A stretch of 64,000 nt of DNA, taken from the NCBI GenBank assembly GCA_025642075.2, contig JAODUO010000123.1, positions 620,001 to 684,000 of the forward strand, given 5' to 3'. The notes below the pieces were generated by a model. The model had not been told where the DNA came from, searched no databases, and was given only the letters and a program-made list of their open reading frames with translations. Below are positions 27,601-40,100 of the stretch, piece by piece (position 1 is the stretch's first letter; each line of letters starts with the position of its first letter). The position numbers and the translations under genes were made by a program. This DNA comes from Ridgeia piscesae (lineage: Eukaryota > Annelida > Polychaeta > Sabellida > Siboglinidae).

Positions 27601-30600
27601 TCAGGATTCGCATCGGGGCAGAACTGATTACTGTTTACTAAATTTCAACTGATCAAATAAACATAACTTGGTCTCCATTTTACTAACACAGAAGAAAAAA
27701 CACTTCGGTCTAAGATATAATCTAGTGCTTCGTTACTTCTGACGTCCAGCAAATATTTACACCAGATCAACATGTCATTTGACAACAACGGATGTGTTAT
27801 CAAAACCAGATTGAACTGGTTCAAAGTCATGTCATATGAGCCTGTTTATCTGCCACTTCATACCAAGGGCAATTCAGCTAGAGTCAACAATGTCTATCTT
27901 AAAGCCGTAGTGCTGAATACATAAAAGTATTTTTAAAACCCAGATAAGTATCACAGCACGCTGCAATGATGCAGAGTGACAGGAACGCAGTTTTCCCACG
28001 AATACTTGCACTTTTTATGGTGTAAAACGAATCAAGTTACAAGGTGCAACACACAAATATCAACCATATCCAATGACTGCACTGAAAATGTAAACCTACA
28101 CAGTATCAAGCAATACAGGCAAACTCATAATCGACACAAATAGGTGTCCAGTAATACACAGACACATATGTGGGTAAAAGGTAAATGGGAATTATATTTT
28201 AACAAGATACGAGTCTGCAAAATTAAGACCTAAACTTGGTGTAGCACAACATTTAGAAGTTGCACCACAGTGAGTGCCTACATTCAAAAGACGTCATGTG
28301 ACACATTGACAATGAGAGTGTATCACATGACATCACATGATGTGCTCTCTACCCACCAGCCAGCGTAGGAGAAGAGACCAGAGTAGAAGGCTATGGCAAT
28401 CTTCCCAGGCTTCATGGTCGATTCCGCAAATGCGTTTTGGAAGTTTTCGTAGCCCCCTGAAAGTGAAAAACCACATCGGTGAAATCTGGAAAGAGGTTTA
28501 TATACATTAATGGGTTAGGTTTACTGTGTGTATTTGTAACTATAACTAAACCTGGTTTTGAAACTGTGGCATAATACTAATATAATGGATTTATTTTTGA
28601 GTAACTGAAAAGACACCACCAATTCTGATTAGTTATTGCAATACTACAAATCACAACCACTAAGAAATCTACTAATAGTGCTATCAGTCTTAACACCAAA
28701 TGATATAATGTATGCTTGTCTTTAAAAAAAAAGTGTAGTGAGAAAACTGAGAAATTAAGACTAATTTGACTTGTTTAAAAGGTGTGCACTTAGACCCAAT
28801 TTGTGGTGCTCCCATTTAGACATGTCCTTCTTTTGGTTCAAATATAATTTAACTCGAAAGCACCTGCCACACTTTGGCAATCAAAGGCAGCAACTATGTA
28901 CCAGATTGTGGATGGCGGCTGGCGAAATTTGTAGGTCAATAAATAAATTTGAATGCATGGGTATGCCTCCAGTTACTGTGGTCCTTGAAGTGTTTATGCC
29001 CGGGGTCACAGAAACTGGTCAGATACTGTCTGGTCACTCTGGACCCATCCCACATAACTGTCTAGAAAAACATTATACATTTGTACTGTTATGAAATTGA
29101 TGGCTTTGAAAATAAAATAAATTATAATAAAACATACTTAATTAGTGGTTGTCTGTTCTGTTTTCCCACTACTTGTCAGGAATCAACAAGCAGCAGTAAT
29201 CAGTAATTAGGATGTTCACAGAATCAGTTTATTCTGCCCCAGTCTGAGGACATGAACGTGAGAACCTTTCAACTTCAAAGGCAGTTACAGATCGAGACAT
29301 AAGCCACTATAATGACAAGAATAGCAGTTTCCAGTCAAATTTTACAATTCTAACATTTTGTGGGCATATTAAAATCACAAACAAACTGGTTTTGGCCTTT
29401 TAAACACACTCTAGCAGGCCAAACAGCATCAACATATTTACTCTTTTAATAAAGGCATTATATTGACATAAACAGCAAAATAGTAACCATACAGCTGTGA
29501 TGTAAAATACACCAGCTTCCATCAATCCATGTGTCATAAAATCATTTGTTTACATTTGTGAATTGATCATTACTCAAGTATTCCTGGTATAAGAAAGGCT
29601 TTCCATTAAGTGTGTAAATAAACAACTCTAAACAACTGTGGATGTTTTCCAAAATAAAACACCACCTGTCACCTCACAGGTCAGTGGATCAAGGAGGCGA
29701 ATCGACTCAGGAAATGACGCTGTGCCAAGGTGGAGATACAATTACAACCAAAAGTTGGCACGCTGACATACAGATTGCTTAGAATATTTTTAAACAATTT
29801 AAATTTTCATTTAACTCCACCCAGCTTTAAATAAAATGTAATTCAATTATAGCTAAATATATTTTAAACCATTGCCTTTTCTGCGTTGGTGAAGGGAGCG
29901 TTATGATGATGACAAACCTTCGAAGAGGACGACTACACCGGTGATGATGATAAGTAGGAGCGCCAACACTTTGACGACCATGAAGAAGCCTTGGATGCGA
30001 GCGGTGATGACGGCACTGTAGGCGTTGATAAATGACAGCAACACTGCAACATATGGCACCACATTTACATGTCAACAACAACAAAGTTCACATTCAAACA
30101 AATGTTTGAAATCAATGACAGTTTACAAAGTTCTTGGACCACCTGACATGACTGCGTAATTCATTGCTTCATCTAGAGACCTGTCCGACCATGTTTTGGA
30201 CGGGCACAGTCCAGTCTGGACAGGCACAAATTTGAGGTGACAGATTAAAATTTCATTAACAAAAACTTGTTCATATATTATTCACTTTGTGCACATTTAG
30301 ACTGGATTATATGCATGCACACGCGCTCGCCCACATGCATGCATGCACACACTAGTGGATCAATTTAGACTGGTAAAGAACTGATCTTGCATAAATGTCT
30401 GACAGCATAACGTCAGCATTAGATTTTGTAATGTTATGCACCTAGAAATCAGAATCATGTAGCAGCTTTCCATAAATTCGCTTGCCCAATTTGCGGATGC
30501 ACATTTAAATTACAATACATGCGATGCGACATGTGCATCGGATTTGTGCTAAAATACATTCCAAATTGGCATGCGATATACACGAATCAAGATGCATTTA

Positions 30601-33600
30601 TTTTCTACTTTCAAAGGCAATCATCCACCGTCTGTCAGAGAGACTAATCCCCGTGATATTGCCTGCATATTCTACAACGATCACCTGCAAAACCAATGCT
30701 GCATTACTGACGTCATCCTGGCAAAAAATGTAATCCAAAGTCAGGACGAATAAAAACGAACGTGCAGAATCCCCTTTGAAGCAATCGTGTCCTTACGTCA
30801 AAATGTTCTGTTACTGTTTTACAGGCAACTAACCAGCTGCTGAGCCATCATACATAATTCTGATGACATCACCGATATGCAGTTACACACAGCTTCATCT
30901 AGACAGCTTCCTGTAGAGGACAGACCAGTGTCACCCGTCATTTGGACCGTGGGTAAAACATGTAATTGGAAGGGTAAACATATTAGTCACAACTACAGCC
31001 AATGATAGTACTGGCTAGTGACTCTGGGAAGAAGTTAACCAACTGTTAGAAGTTAGAACTAGATGATCGAAGCTGGACACATAGCTTTGTGCAGACACCC
31101 GTCCACTCGTCATTTGGACTGGTAAACCGATTGTGGACAGGCAGAAATATTGGAAGAGCAAGTCTTCAAAAGTGCAAATGCGTGTGTCGCAAGTGTGTTT
31201 CCCCTGAGTAAAACGATGGGCAAGGTGGTGGGACAAGTTGAGGCCTGAGGGAACACCGATGTACACTTTGTGGGTGCGGGAGGGGGATTAGGGTTAGGTT
31301 AGCAACATGAAAACACGTTTATAGCAAGGAATAGCTATGAGGTGGCAATTCTGTCATATTTTGAGCGAGGTGGTTTAAAAAAACTGTGAGGTGGCCCACC
31401 TCACTCTTCATGTAGGAGAGGTTTATTTTGGGTTATAAAGCACATCTCAGCTGGCCATGTATATGATTTAACATCCATGTGTCTACCAAAAATTTGTGTG
31501 ACTGGCAGTCTGCCAAAAAAAAATCTTGAATAAAGCCCTGGCTGGATAAGTCTTCTTACATGAGTAAGCAATGAATTTAAATGTGCCGAGTTGTAATGAA
31601 ATGTGGTCTTATTTTACGAAATGCATGCATAAAATGATACATATTTATAAAAAAAGGTTGTAGAATGAGAAAAAAGAATTGCCAGTATATGTGTAGACAG
31701 AAAAACATTGAAGTATGATTTGGTGACAAAAAGTCACAATCGACAAATATCAGTGTCAACGTTTATACAGTGTTTTCTTGAAATCAAATTTATGTACATG
31801 CAACTCAATTTGTTACAACTCAACACATATTATGATGGATGCTTGTCAGGGCTTTATGCAGGATAACATTATTGCCAGTCACACATGTTTTGGTGGACTC
31901 ATGGATGTTAACTGTTAAGCCAGTTTACAAACTTTTAAATGTGTTTGATGACCTGAAATGGACTACAAACACACATGTGACACCATTTTCACTCACTTTC
32001 AAGGCATAACTAACAATATCTATGGTTTTGGAAGACCTTTTGTTTTTGCTACTTCCTTTTTTTACCCGTCCACCATATTTCTACCCGTCCATATGACGGG
32101 TGGATGGGTCTCTACATAAAGCTATGATGCTTGTAAACTTGAAAGTGTTACAGTAATGGTACAAGTCTTAAAAAACTATAGGATATTGCAGACTTCATAG
32201 GCGACTTTGAGTGAGAAAAACCTGGCTCCTTGAAAGTGCTAGTCAATCATTTGTCTGTATAGTTGTGACAGTGCATCTCAGATCCAAGGATTCCACACCG
32301 ACAAATTCTCTACATTTGCTAGACTGCCTTGCAAAAAAACACTTCTTCAGCGATTGAAAAAAAACAGACTACATTTTACTGGTGCAAGATGATTTTTTTT
32401 CAAAGACGAAAGTAGGTCTACGAATGCCAGATGTATCGTGACGCAGGCTGGAATACACTCATTGTCTGCTTCCGAGAAGCAGTTATTGAGTGTATGACAC
32501 TGCCAGGCACTGCTGAACATGAATGTGTCAGAAAACATCTAAATTGTCACTTTATCACTTGTGTAATAGGAGTGTGTGAAAATGTACTCCAAGGAGTGCA
32601 AGCCCATCATCTCTCCATCAGACACCCACTTGACTGAGACCTAGTAAATGTAGACCAGAATAATACTGCGTTTCACGTTGGTATGTGAAACTTTAATTTC
32701 CTCTAGATTTTGAAAATAAGTTCTGTGGTAGACAGAGATCTATTTTCTTGTTAAAAATAGTATATAACTGATTTACAATTTTTTATTTCTATACTCTACA
32801 GACCTGTAGATTTTTTTTTTATTTACAGGTAACCATAATATTCTAGCACTGATAGGTTGCACTGAATTGTGTAAATTGTGAATGTACAATACTGATATTT
32901 ATGTTTCAGTTTAACTCCAAACAATTTTTTACTATTTTGTAATAAAATTCATAACAAGACAACCAATGGACCATAATGACGATGTGTACATGTTTTCTCA
33001 CTAACTAGTTCAGCACATGCAAACTCATTATTTGTGTGATATAATATAACAATAGAACCTTATAATAGTATGTACAAATAAATTATGATTAAATTTAATA
33101 GCTTCAAAAATATAACTTGACAATGTTACTTATTTTTAATTTGGCAGTTTAATTACAAAAAATTCTGCATTTAAGACTATAATCTGTACAGCCAAGTGAG
33201 CCAATGAAGGAAAATGACTGGAGACCCGCTTAAACAGTTGACAAATGTGTACATATCAGTTTGCTGTACACGTGAACACAAATCAACACATTGGCTTCGT
33301 TAACCAGGTTGCTACATTTCCTGGTGATGCATAGCTTTATGTAGAGACCCGTCCACCCGTCATTTGGACGGGTAAAGACGAATATGGACGGGTAAAAATA
33401 TGTGTGGACGGGGGGAAAATGAATGAGCAAAAAAGGTCTTCCAAAACCATAGATATTGTTAGTTATGCCTTGAAAGTGAGTGAAAATTGTGTCACACGTG
33501 TGTTTGTAGTCCATTTCAGGTCAACATTTCAAAGTTAACATCCATGTATCCACCGGAACATGTGTGACGTGACTGGCAATAATTTTATCCTGCATAAAGC

Positions 33601-35838
33601 TCTGTGGTGATGTACTTGTTCAAGCCGGTGCCGTGAGAAATAAATCAATACTACCATTAGTGAACAATGGTAATAACCTGATGATCCTTGCAGTGTCGCA
33701 AGTGAAGCCAAATGAGAAATACACGTGGTTAGTTGGCTAAATTATTCCTGACATCTAACGATTATTACATTCAACAGTTTGGCCATGTGCTGACAACAGT
33801 ATAAAACGTGTTCCTTAGCCCATATAAATTATACAATATTACCCTGGTAGGGATACATTGGTTTTAAATAAGTCAAATGTTTGCTTCAGCTAAACTTCAT
33901 GGCTAGATCATAATTACGTTTGGACATTTACAAGCAGGATAGATGGGGTGGGTCACTTCAAAAAGTTTGCGCTTGTCTAGTCTACGGCTGGTGGCACTGC
34001 TTCATACAGCAGCCAGTGCTTGGGGGTGACAGCTGCTACAGGCCTGGGGCCACCAGAAGGAAGTCTCACATACAAATTAAGGTGGATCTACACACAGCCG
34101 GTAGATAATCACATGACACCCAACACCATCCAAACTTCTGTAGCACCCACTAATAATTTCAACACCAAACCAGCTTTTGTTGTCCGATGTACTGACTGAA
34201 CCAGAATTTCACAGGCCTGTCTGTAATTATTATTATTTCTTCTTCAGAGGATCTGTACACTGTTGGCGTTCTTATGTTCTATAATGAGTCATTATTGGTT
34301 TATAAACAAGGTGAAGAGGACAACTTCTGCCAGCCTCTGTTTCAGTGCGAGGTGACAGAAATGTTTTTGTTTGCCAAAAAAAAAAACATAATTAATTTAG
34401 CTGACTATAGACAATTATGAATAGCGTATAAAATTATGTATATACATAGAAATTATGTATATTAATTTCTAGTTGGTGCCAAATAAAATGGTAGAAATTG
34501 AAAAACAAAAAAATTAATACATTTGGGCTGAACTTTTCACACAGTTACGACAGTTAAAATTCTATTTAGGTACCAGTAAGTTACTGTCATTTTTTGAAGA
34601 AAAAAACGATAAGACAAGTAGGTTGGAAGTGTACATTTAAAAATCATTCTGACTGCAGATTTCAGTTGCATTATAATAATTCATTATAAAGCTGTGATAT
34701 TCATGCAATGCAGTTCATTCATGTATTTATTACAGTTGATAAAAAAATCATAATAAAATTAACCTTGCTTGATCATATGTAGAGTGAAATGGACTGTGGT
34801 AGTTGAACTATTGGAGTTTTATTGTTAAAGTCTAAACAGCCATGTCTAGACCTAATGTATATATATTATGTCCTTTTCATTACCAGTACAAATGGTTTAC
34901 TTTCAGACATTTCAGTTTATAATAGCATAGCTTCTTGAGTCAACAATGGCAAATGGCAAGCAATGTTAATGGTCCAGTGACAGTCTACTGTACAACATTA
35001 TGAACATGTGTCACTATCTGATTAGCATGTCACTGCATGTTCAATTAACCAGTCATTAATGATTACTGACTATTGCATCATCAGGTTCAAACATGACATG
35101 AGCCTACATTATACACATAGCCAGGCTTTGTACATTATATTCACAACACATGTGGCTTGTTTATTTTGTTGCGTGAAAGTTGTATCAATGACATGTTTAA
35201 GTTAGAGATTGTCATGACTCATGAGAGACCTGGCAGGTCAAGCATGACTACCCTGGACTGAAATCTGAATAGGCGGCTATGCAAACATGTTACAGCAAAG
35301 CTGTTGACTGTGTATTGACTGTTGTGTATTGTGTGCACAGTGTGGTTAATGGGCAGTTGTGACTTGTGTACTTACGCATAGCCAGTGCTGCCAGCATTAG
35401 AATCGCAGACTGCGGTGTTTCGCATGTCGGGTAGAACGGTTGCAGGGCGTACTGGGCAAATGTCAGAGCTATCACTGCGTTTCCCGTCGGTAACACGATG
35501 AAAGCCGTCGCCCACATGAAGAGAAACGCCGGCATGTCACCGAACCCTTCCTGTATGTAGGCGTACGCTCCCCCCGACTTCGGGATGAGCGTTCCCAGTT
35601 CGGCGTAGCACAACGCGCCAAATAGACAGAGCACGCCGGTCAGGGCCCATACTACGAGGGCCATGCCGACAGACCCCGTCTCAATTAGCACTCCCTTTGG
35701 CGACACAAAAATGCCACTTCCGATGATCGTTCCGAGAATCATCGCACATCCGCTGAACAACCCCAACGTCCGCTTCAATTCCACCTTGTCCAGGGCGGAA
35801 TTATCCACCGTAACCACTCCGACTCCGTCTCCGGCCAT
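18612..35838 (-). CDS. SLC7-family amino-acid transporter light chain (LAT / y+LAT-like)
   Basis: Ten coding exons on the minus strand: 35838-35376, 30043-29918, 28456-28357, 23181-23137, 22571-22448, 21907-21804, 21556-21460, 19924-19775, 19229-19052 and 18667-18612. They total 1443 nt and encode 480 aa, with all phases consistent. This is a multi-pass membrane amino-acid exchanger of the heteromeric (heavy-chain-linked) type. Visible hallmarks are the substrate-binding GSGIF loop in TM1 (residues 40-44, within [14 protein letters not shown]), [19 protein letters not shown], Cys139 in YPTCETP (the position that is disulfide-linked to 4F2hc in LAT/y+LAT proteins), [53 protein letters not shown] and [12 protein letters not shown]. 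The short C-tail ends CEQED. Length fits the family (about 500 aa). Best resemblance is to the SLC7A5/6/7/8 group; transported substrates cannot be told. The exon 7 donor is seeded into a minisatellite, and intron 3 contains a LINE. Confidence 0.93.
18811..18950 (+). repeat. Dispersed repeat fragment, 'AGCCCCTCAxAC' family, copy 2
   Basis: TTTTTAGCCCCTCACACAG, GATAACATTCAAAATCCGGC, TAAGACAC and GTGAGTTGGTTATCGAGAC match the order of blocks at 9435-9560. It lies in SLC7 intron 9. Confidence 0.5.
19980..21520 (-). repeat. Minisatellite seeded on the SLC7 exon 7 / intron 7 splice-donor boundary (60/61-bp unit)
   Basis: About 25 tandem units. Read on the minus strand, a unit is the last 54 nt of exon 7 (encoding a [22 protein letters not shown] peptide) plus the donor GTAAGAC; the next unit then restarts at ATGACTCTCATCAACATC. 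Intact CTTCTG/GTAAGACAT donors lie near 21454 (the one that keeps the frame), 21393, 20912, 20552, 20492 and 20191. Other units have GCAAGAC, GTAAGTC, GTAAAAC or a decayed CAACTAGAC at this place. A higher-order period of 361 bp is visible: 20125-20485 and 20486-20846 are near-identical, and the third copy is enlarged by three extra 60-bp units. Confidence 0.93.
22741..22920 (+). repeat. Dispersed repeat pair in SLC7 introns, copy 1
   Basis: Blocks GACTTGTTTAAAAAGTGTGC, TTTAGATGTCCATCTTTTGG, CTCAAATATAAT and AGGTAGCA recur in the same order at 28739-28970. No ORF or tRNA-like head. It lies in intron 4. Confidence 0.6.
23539..24232 (+). pseudogene. LINE ORF1 relic (coiled coil, [15 protein letters not shown] motif)
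   Basis: The first 135 codons are open (23539-23946). They encode a predicted coiled coil with a leucine-rich heptad pattern ([20 protein letters not shown], then [20 protein letters not shown]), followed by [14 protein letters not shown], the signature found in ORF1 proteins of CR1/L1-type LINEs. Beyond a frame break similar sequence continues ([19 protein letters not shown]) with several stops. ORF1 proteins are RNA-binding chaperones of retrotransposition. This copy is broken. Confidence 0.75.
24807..26941 (+). pseudogene. LINE ORF2 reverse transcriptase, endonuclease missing, one frameshift
   Basis: A 574-codon ORF (24807-26531) encodes a non-LTR reverse transcriptase. Visible motifs are [20 protein letters not shown] (RT motifs 1-2), [15 protein letters not shown] (catalytic Asp), [25 protein letters not shown] (YADD catalytic pair) and a thumb region ending SIQKK. 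The frame then breaks at about 26520 and the C-terminal domain continues in another frame (26522-26941, [17 protein letters not shown].., [13 protein letters not shown]). The start is unnatural: a stop lies directly upstream and the endonuclease domain is missing. Apart from the frameshift the RT core is intact, so the copy is rather young. CR1/Jockey clade by motif similarity. Confidence 0.88.
28739..28970 (+). repeat. Dispersed repeat pair in SLC7 introns, copy 2
   Basis: Same orientation and block order as 22741-22920 (GACTTGTTTAAAAGGTGTGC, ATTTAGACATGTCCTTCTTT, TTCAAATATAAT, AAAGGCAGCAA). It lies in intron 2, just upstream of exon 3 in genomic order. Confidence 0.6.
31080..31545 (+). repeat. 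Dispersed MITE-like 'GACGGGT' family, diverged copy
   Basis: AGCTTTGTGCAGACACCCGT, CGTCATTTGGACTGGTAAAC and GGAAGAGCAAGTCTTCAAAA match the 5' half of the 33334-33600 copy. GCACATCTCAGCTGGCCATG, TTAACATCCATGTGTC and TGTGTGACTGGCA at 31450-31535 match its 3' half. About 200 bp of unrelated sequence separates the two. SLC7 intron 1. Confidence 0.55.
31851..32123 (-). mobile_element. MITE-like 'GACGGGT' family, inverted copy
   Basis: Reverse-complement copy of the 33334-33600 element. It runs from GCTTTATGCAGGATAAC to TCTACATAAAGC, so the two ends form short imperfect terminal inverted repeats (GCTTTATGYAGR). It is 273 bp with no ORF. SLC7 intron 1. Confidence 0.75.
32450..32497. repeat. Short imperfect hairpin
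   Basis: ATACACTCATTGTCTGCTTC and GAAGCAGTTATTGAGTGTAT are near-perfect inverted repeats separated by about 3 nt. The loop is too short for a normal miRNA precursor. Function unknown. SLC7 intron 1. Confidence 0.55.
33334..33600 (+). mobile_element. MITE-like 'GACGGGT' family, best-preserved copy
   Basis: 267 bp from GCTTTATGTAGAGACCCGTC to ATAATTTTATCCTGCATAAA-GC. The ends form short inverted repeats. An internal palindrome ACCCGTCCA..TGGACGGGT lies near the left end. No coding capacity. Related copies lie at 1325, 1672, 31080 and 31851. Confidence 0.78.
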
Positions 35839-38622
35839 TTTTACGGCTTCAACACGTGCACGCTGAACTACCGGCGATGTTGAATATTAAAAATTATATT
35901 AACTGTAAAGCGTGCGCAAGTAACGATATCACCTGCTCGTCTGTAACACTCGACAGTTTCGTTGAAAACAATTCGTTTCTGTTTCAAAGATCATTTCGCA
36001 GACTGCGGTGAAAATTCGCACGACGAATCAGGTCTAGTAGACAGGCAGTCAGCACTCACGACACGCTCTTGTTGACTAGTACCGCACCGGAAGACAGTGC
36101 CCACGTGTTGATGCACGCGTCCTGTGCGCGCGGGGCGGTGGGGCGGACAGCGAGCAAACCATCCAAGGGTTGGCATTCATCGGCGCTGTTCAGCGTGCAA
36201 TGGGACAAATTACCACGGTGTAGTGTAACTGCCAATTGTCGATTGTTGTATACCACGAGTGCTGGTAGAGCGAACACTAGTACCTGAAAGATTTATATCG
36301 TCTGATCTTTGACCTGAGACTGAGCTATACCTGTCAACGAATGGCCTGAGCCTCTGACCTTTGACTTTGCGGCTTTGATGATGCAATGTGTACCAAATAT
36401 TGCAGAGCTGGATGCGTAGTCTCGTTGGCGTCGGAATCGGTTCAGTGTGATCGATGCTGCTGAATACATTCATAGTATATTATCGAACGGTAAAAATCAA
36501 CATAATCTTAACAAAATAATAATAATTGATCTAAGCAAGGTCTGGATAAGGTCTGCATACAGATAACAAAATATACCAATGAATAAAAAAAATACCCAAT
36601 AGTAAAGTTAATAAATACTATTATAAAAAAGAGAAAAATTGTTGTGGTATTTAAATCTACACATTTAAACACAAACATTCGACCAATAATCTTGTGGCCG
36701 AAAATTAACAATTCTATACATGTACTTGTTTCAATAATGGAATGTTTTCAATATATTTAAAAGATCGAAGCTTAAATGAAATTTATAATATGTTTGCATT
36801 AAAACAAGAAAGTCAGTTCCTCTCTCCAGGTGTGTAATACATAATAGGTGTGTAACATAGGAAAATGGTACATCGATAGATCAAAGGGTATTGCATTTAA
36901 CAATTAAAGCCTGAATCAGCAATACCACTAATGATTTTTTAAATAATATTTATTAAAAAATATATATATTATAAACTGTATGTTTTGTCTACCATTTGGA
37001 CATGTTTCAGGTTGGAAACTTTCAAACCGCAAATGTTGGTACAGGTTTACTAAAGTAACTACGGTAAACACAATTTGGCAAGCAGCACATTTGTTGATGC
37101 CTAATTACGTAGTATGCAGAGGAGGTTTAGTAAGAGGGTGCATACTAATAATTGAACATTACAAACATTGAAAGAATTGGCTGATGAAATTTAAATACCC
37201 ATATATGCTACAGTGGTAGCTGCACTTGTTTTGCAGTGTTTGGAAAATGTTGACTAGATTAAAACTAGTTTAAGTATTTTTTTAGAAATAAAATAGCAAA
37301 TTTGTAAGGCTTCATATCATTGTTAACCAATATATAGGTTCTTTTTATATAGTCTAAAATAAGACAAAAAAATCAAGAATCTAAAACAAAAAAGTTAACT
37401 TGATATCAGCAAACAAATGTACCAAAGATTTAAATGTTTCTGTTTTACTTCAATGACCAAACATTTCAAAAAGAGCATTTAGAAAAACATTTCTATGTTT
37501 AATAACAAACTTCAAAGGAATGCATTTAATAAGTTATAACGGTGTTGCCTTTTCTCAGCAATATAGAATTTATATGGCAATGATGGCATATGTTCACATG
37601 ACTTTTCTGTAATATATGTAGTTGTTTACCACTGGGCCAACTGTCGAGCCCTCAGCTGTCAACAGATAACTACTGATGTTACGTCTTTGCTCACTTTTCC
37701 CACAGAGATCTGTGAAGCAGAAAGGTCAGTGTGTGAGGTCTTGTACTTTAACTATGACATCAGCACCACAGCACTGGGGAGATGTCATTAAGACAATGAT
37801 GAATGCCTTCTAAACACAAGACACTTCTAGAGTTACCCTAACAAAGATAAGACACTGTATAGTTAGAGACTTAAGTACTTAGCACTAACAGTAGCCCCAC
37901 TGGCCACTGTTATTGCTCACACTGGAGTCCCTTTGATATGAGATGATTAACTGCTTTATGATGAACTGTTTTTATTATTTATTTATTCTTTCTGTGATAT
38001 GTAAATTGTATTCCTAACAATTATTTTACCTAAGGTATTTTTAAGCATATATAATTGTTAGAACATGTTTTACTGTGCTCTCTTGTTCAACTAATAATAA
38101 TTTTTATCTCTCGAACATCACAAGAAAATTTCCCCATGCAGGATAAATAATGGTTTTACTAAATAAAGGTATCTTAATTTGATTTATCACCATCTGCATG
38201 TACTCTGGACACAACATTTTCTCACATTTTAATTTTGAAAAAGTGTCTTGACATTCTCTCCAAAACTACTGATAAGTTTGCCGATTCTAGCACTGGAAAA
38301 ATAACCTCTGTGGTTGATCAGTGAGTAGCCAACACAGACAGACATATCCAGCATTGTTTTATGCATTGGTTATGTTTTTCATATCTAGTCCGAGAATCTC
38401 ATCATTACACAGACAGTTACAACAACAATAAATACAATGTGTTTTTCTACTTGCATCACTCTATGGGGTTGACTTAGTGGGGGTTGTGTGGTGTTTGTGT
38501 ATACATCATCAACCGTATAGCAGATATAGTATATGACAACCGGGTCATAGTTCAGTTGGACTTTGGGTAAATCTACCAGAAATAACAACAATATCATGAC
38601 AGAGTAAAATTAATACAGACAA
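35839..38622. other. SLC7 promoter side and intergenic DNA toward PEX7
   Basis: No recognisable coding exon. The part at about 35990-36290 is GC- and CpG-richer than its surroundings and lies just upstream of the SLC7 start (minus strand). It is the best candidate for promoter or 5' UTR sequence. From 36480 to 38620 the DNA is AT-rich and featureless apart from short A/T runs. Confidence 0.4.
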
Positions 38623-38847
38623 TTTATTCCCAAGACTCTTACATACATACACACTTTAGAATACAAAGTTGCAAATCATGCAGTTTATATGTCTTTTAGT
38701 TAAACAATGGTTTTCTACGGACATCATTTTTACAGCTATTTACACATTTCTTTTCAATACACTCTAAAGGGTTTTAGTGAGTACTCATGGGTATTAATGA
38801 ATATTTATATTTGAATTAAATATATATATTATATATTATAACTACCC

Positions 38848-38975
<128 letters not shown>

Positions 38976-39096
38976 GTATATTAAGACATTGCGAGAGACA
39001 GATACAAAAGCTTTTGCTCAAACTGACCTCAACGCTACTCATATAAGCAAAAAAGACATGTCCATGCCACGCTCACACAAATTGCAATTGGATACT

Positions 39097-40100
39097 TTAT
39101 TTACAACTGTCTTTTAAATAGAAGTTTCCTGTGAAGTAACATGTTCCAGACATTATATAAGGCACTAACAACAAGTGCGAACTAGGGCCTGAAAAACAAG
39201 TTTCAACGGTATCAGGTAATAGGGTCGTTGTCCTATTATTAGGACAACTCATGAGATGGTGGGTTTGTTTTTATTGACTTCAAAAATCAATTTTCTTGTA
39301 AATATATACATCTATACTACACAAATCTTTTAATATGGCATCTTAAGTTAACAAACAATGCTGCAAAGTGGTAAACCAACCTTCGAAGCTCGTCTTCTCT
39401 AAACTTGAATTTGGTGAACTAACTTTCTCTTGTTATTTTCAAGGCAATTTAAAAAATGGTCCAAGAGGCCCTGAAGTCCTTTGGTGGGTTTGTAATTATG
39501 AATAAAATGTGTTTTGGTGAATCATAGTCACTGCCTAGTCTTTCACCATAATCACATAATTGGCCTTTTTTCTCTGGTTATCTATATGAGATGACAAGAA
39601 ACACAGCCAAATAGTGTGGGAATGCAATGACAGAACTGGTCATTCTTAGTTTTTAGAAAAGATGGTATTATCTACCAGGTACTTCCACTCCACTCAGCCA
39701 GCCCAGTGATCAGAATGCATTTATATCGATAAAGTGTAAGATATTTCATTGTATAGAATATTGTTCAGAATATTAATTTATATGTTTGTCACATACAGGT
39801 GATAATATACAACGGTCACACCAGTATAAAGATAATTAAATAAGTATCAAAATAAATTCCACTTGCATTTACAGAAAATCAAGTTTTGAAGATACAGTTT
39901 AATTAAAACCTGCAGAAGAAACCTGCCACACTGGCCCAAAGGAATAACAAGTGTAATTTATCAAATAACATGCCAAATACAAAGGTAACAATTATCAAAT
40001 AAGTAAATATTACTTAAAAACAGCTAAAACTCAGAATGCAACTTTACAGCTGGGATGAGTGAAGTCTGTTGTGTAGAGCTTCACCTCCATTAGTGTCCAG
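39097..40100 (-). other. Candidate PEX7 3' UTR
   Basis: Follows the PEX7 stop on the minus strand. A minus-strand AATAAA (plus TTTATT at 39097-39102) is followed by GT-rich TTTGTGTGAGCGTGG, a fair cleavage context. The interval includes the 39455-39920 repeat copy, so an earlier end is also possible. Confidence 0.4.
39455..39925 (+). repeat. Long direct repeat flanking PEX7 last exons, copy 1
   Basis: About 470 bp similar to 41655-42080 in the same orientation. Shared blocks are CCAAGAGGCC, GGGTTTGTAATTATGAAT, GTTTTGGTGAATCATAGTC, CTGCCTAGTCTTTCACCATA, ATCACATAATTGG, GAAGATACAG and TTAATTAAAA. Copy 1 has an extra stretch near 39640-39700. It lies downstream of the PEX7 stop codon. Confidence 0.85.

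Noticed and set aside
32452..32496. microRNA precursor
   Set aside because: The two arms pair over about 20 nt but the loop is only about 3 nt, too tight for a normal pre-miRNA.
35990..36480. Overlapping GC-richer ORFs on both strands upstream of SLC7
   Set aside because: No domain, no splice-consistent extension; more likely promoter or 5' UTR sequence.
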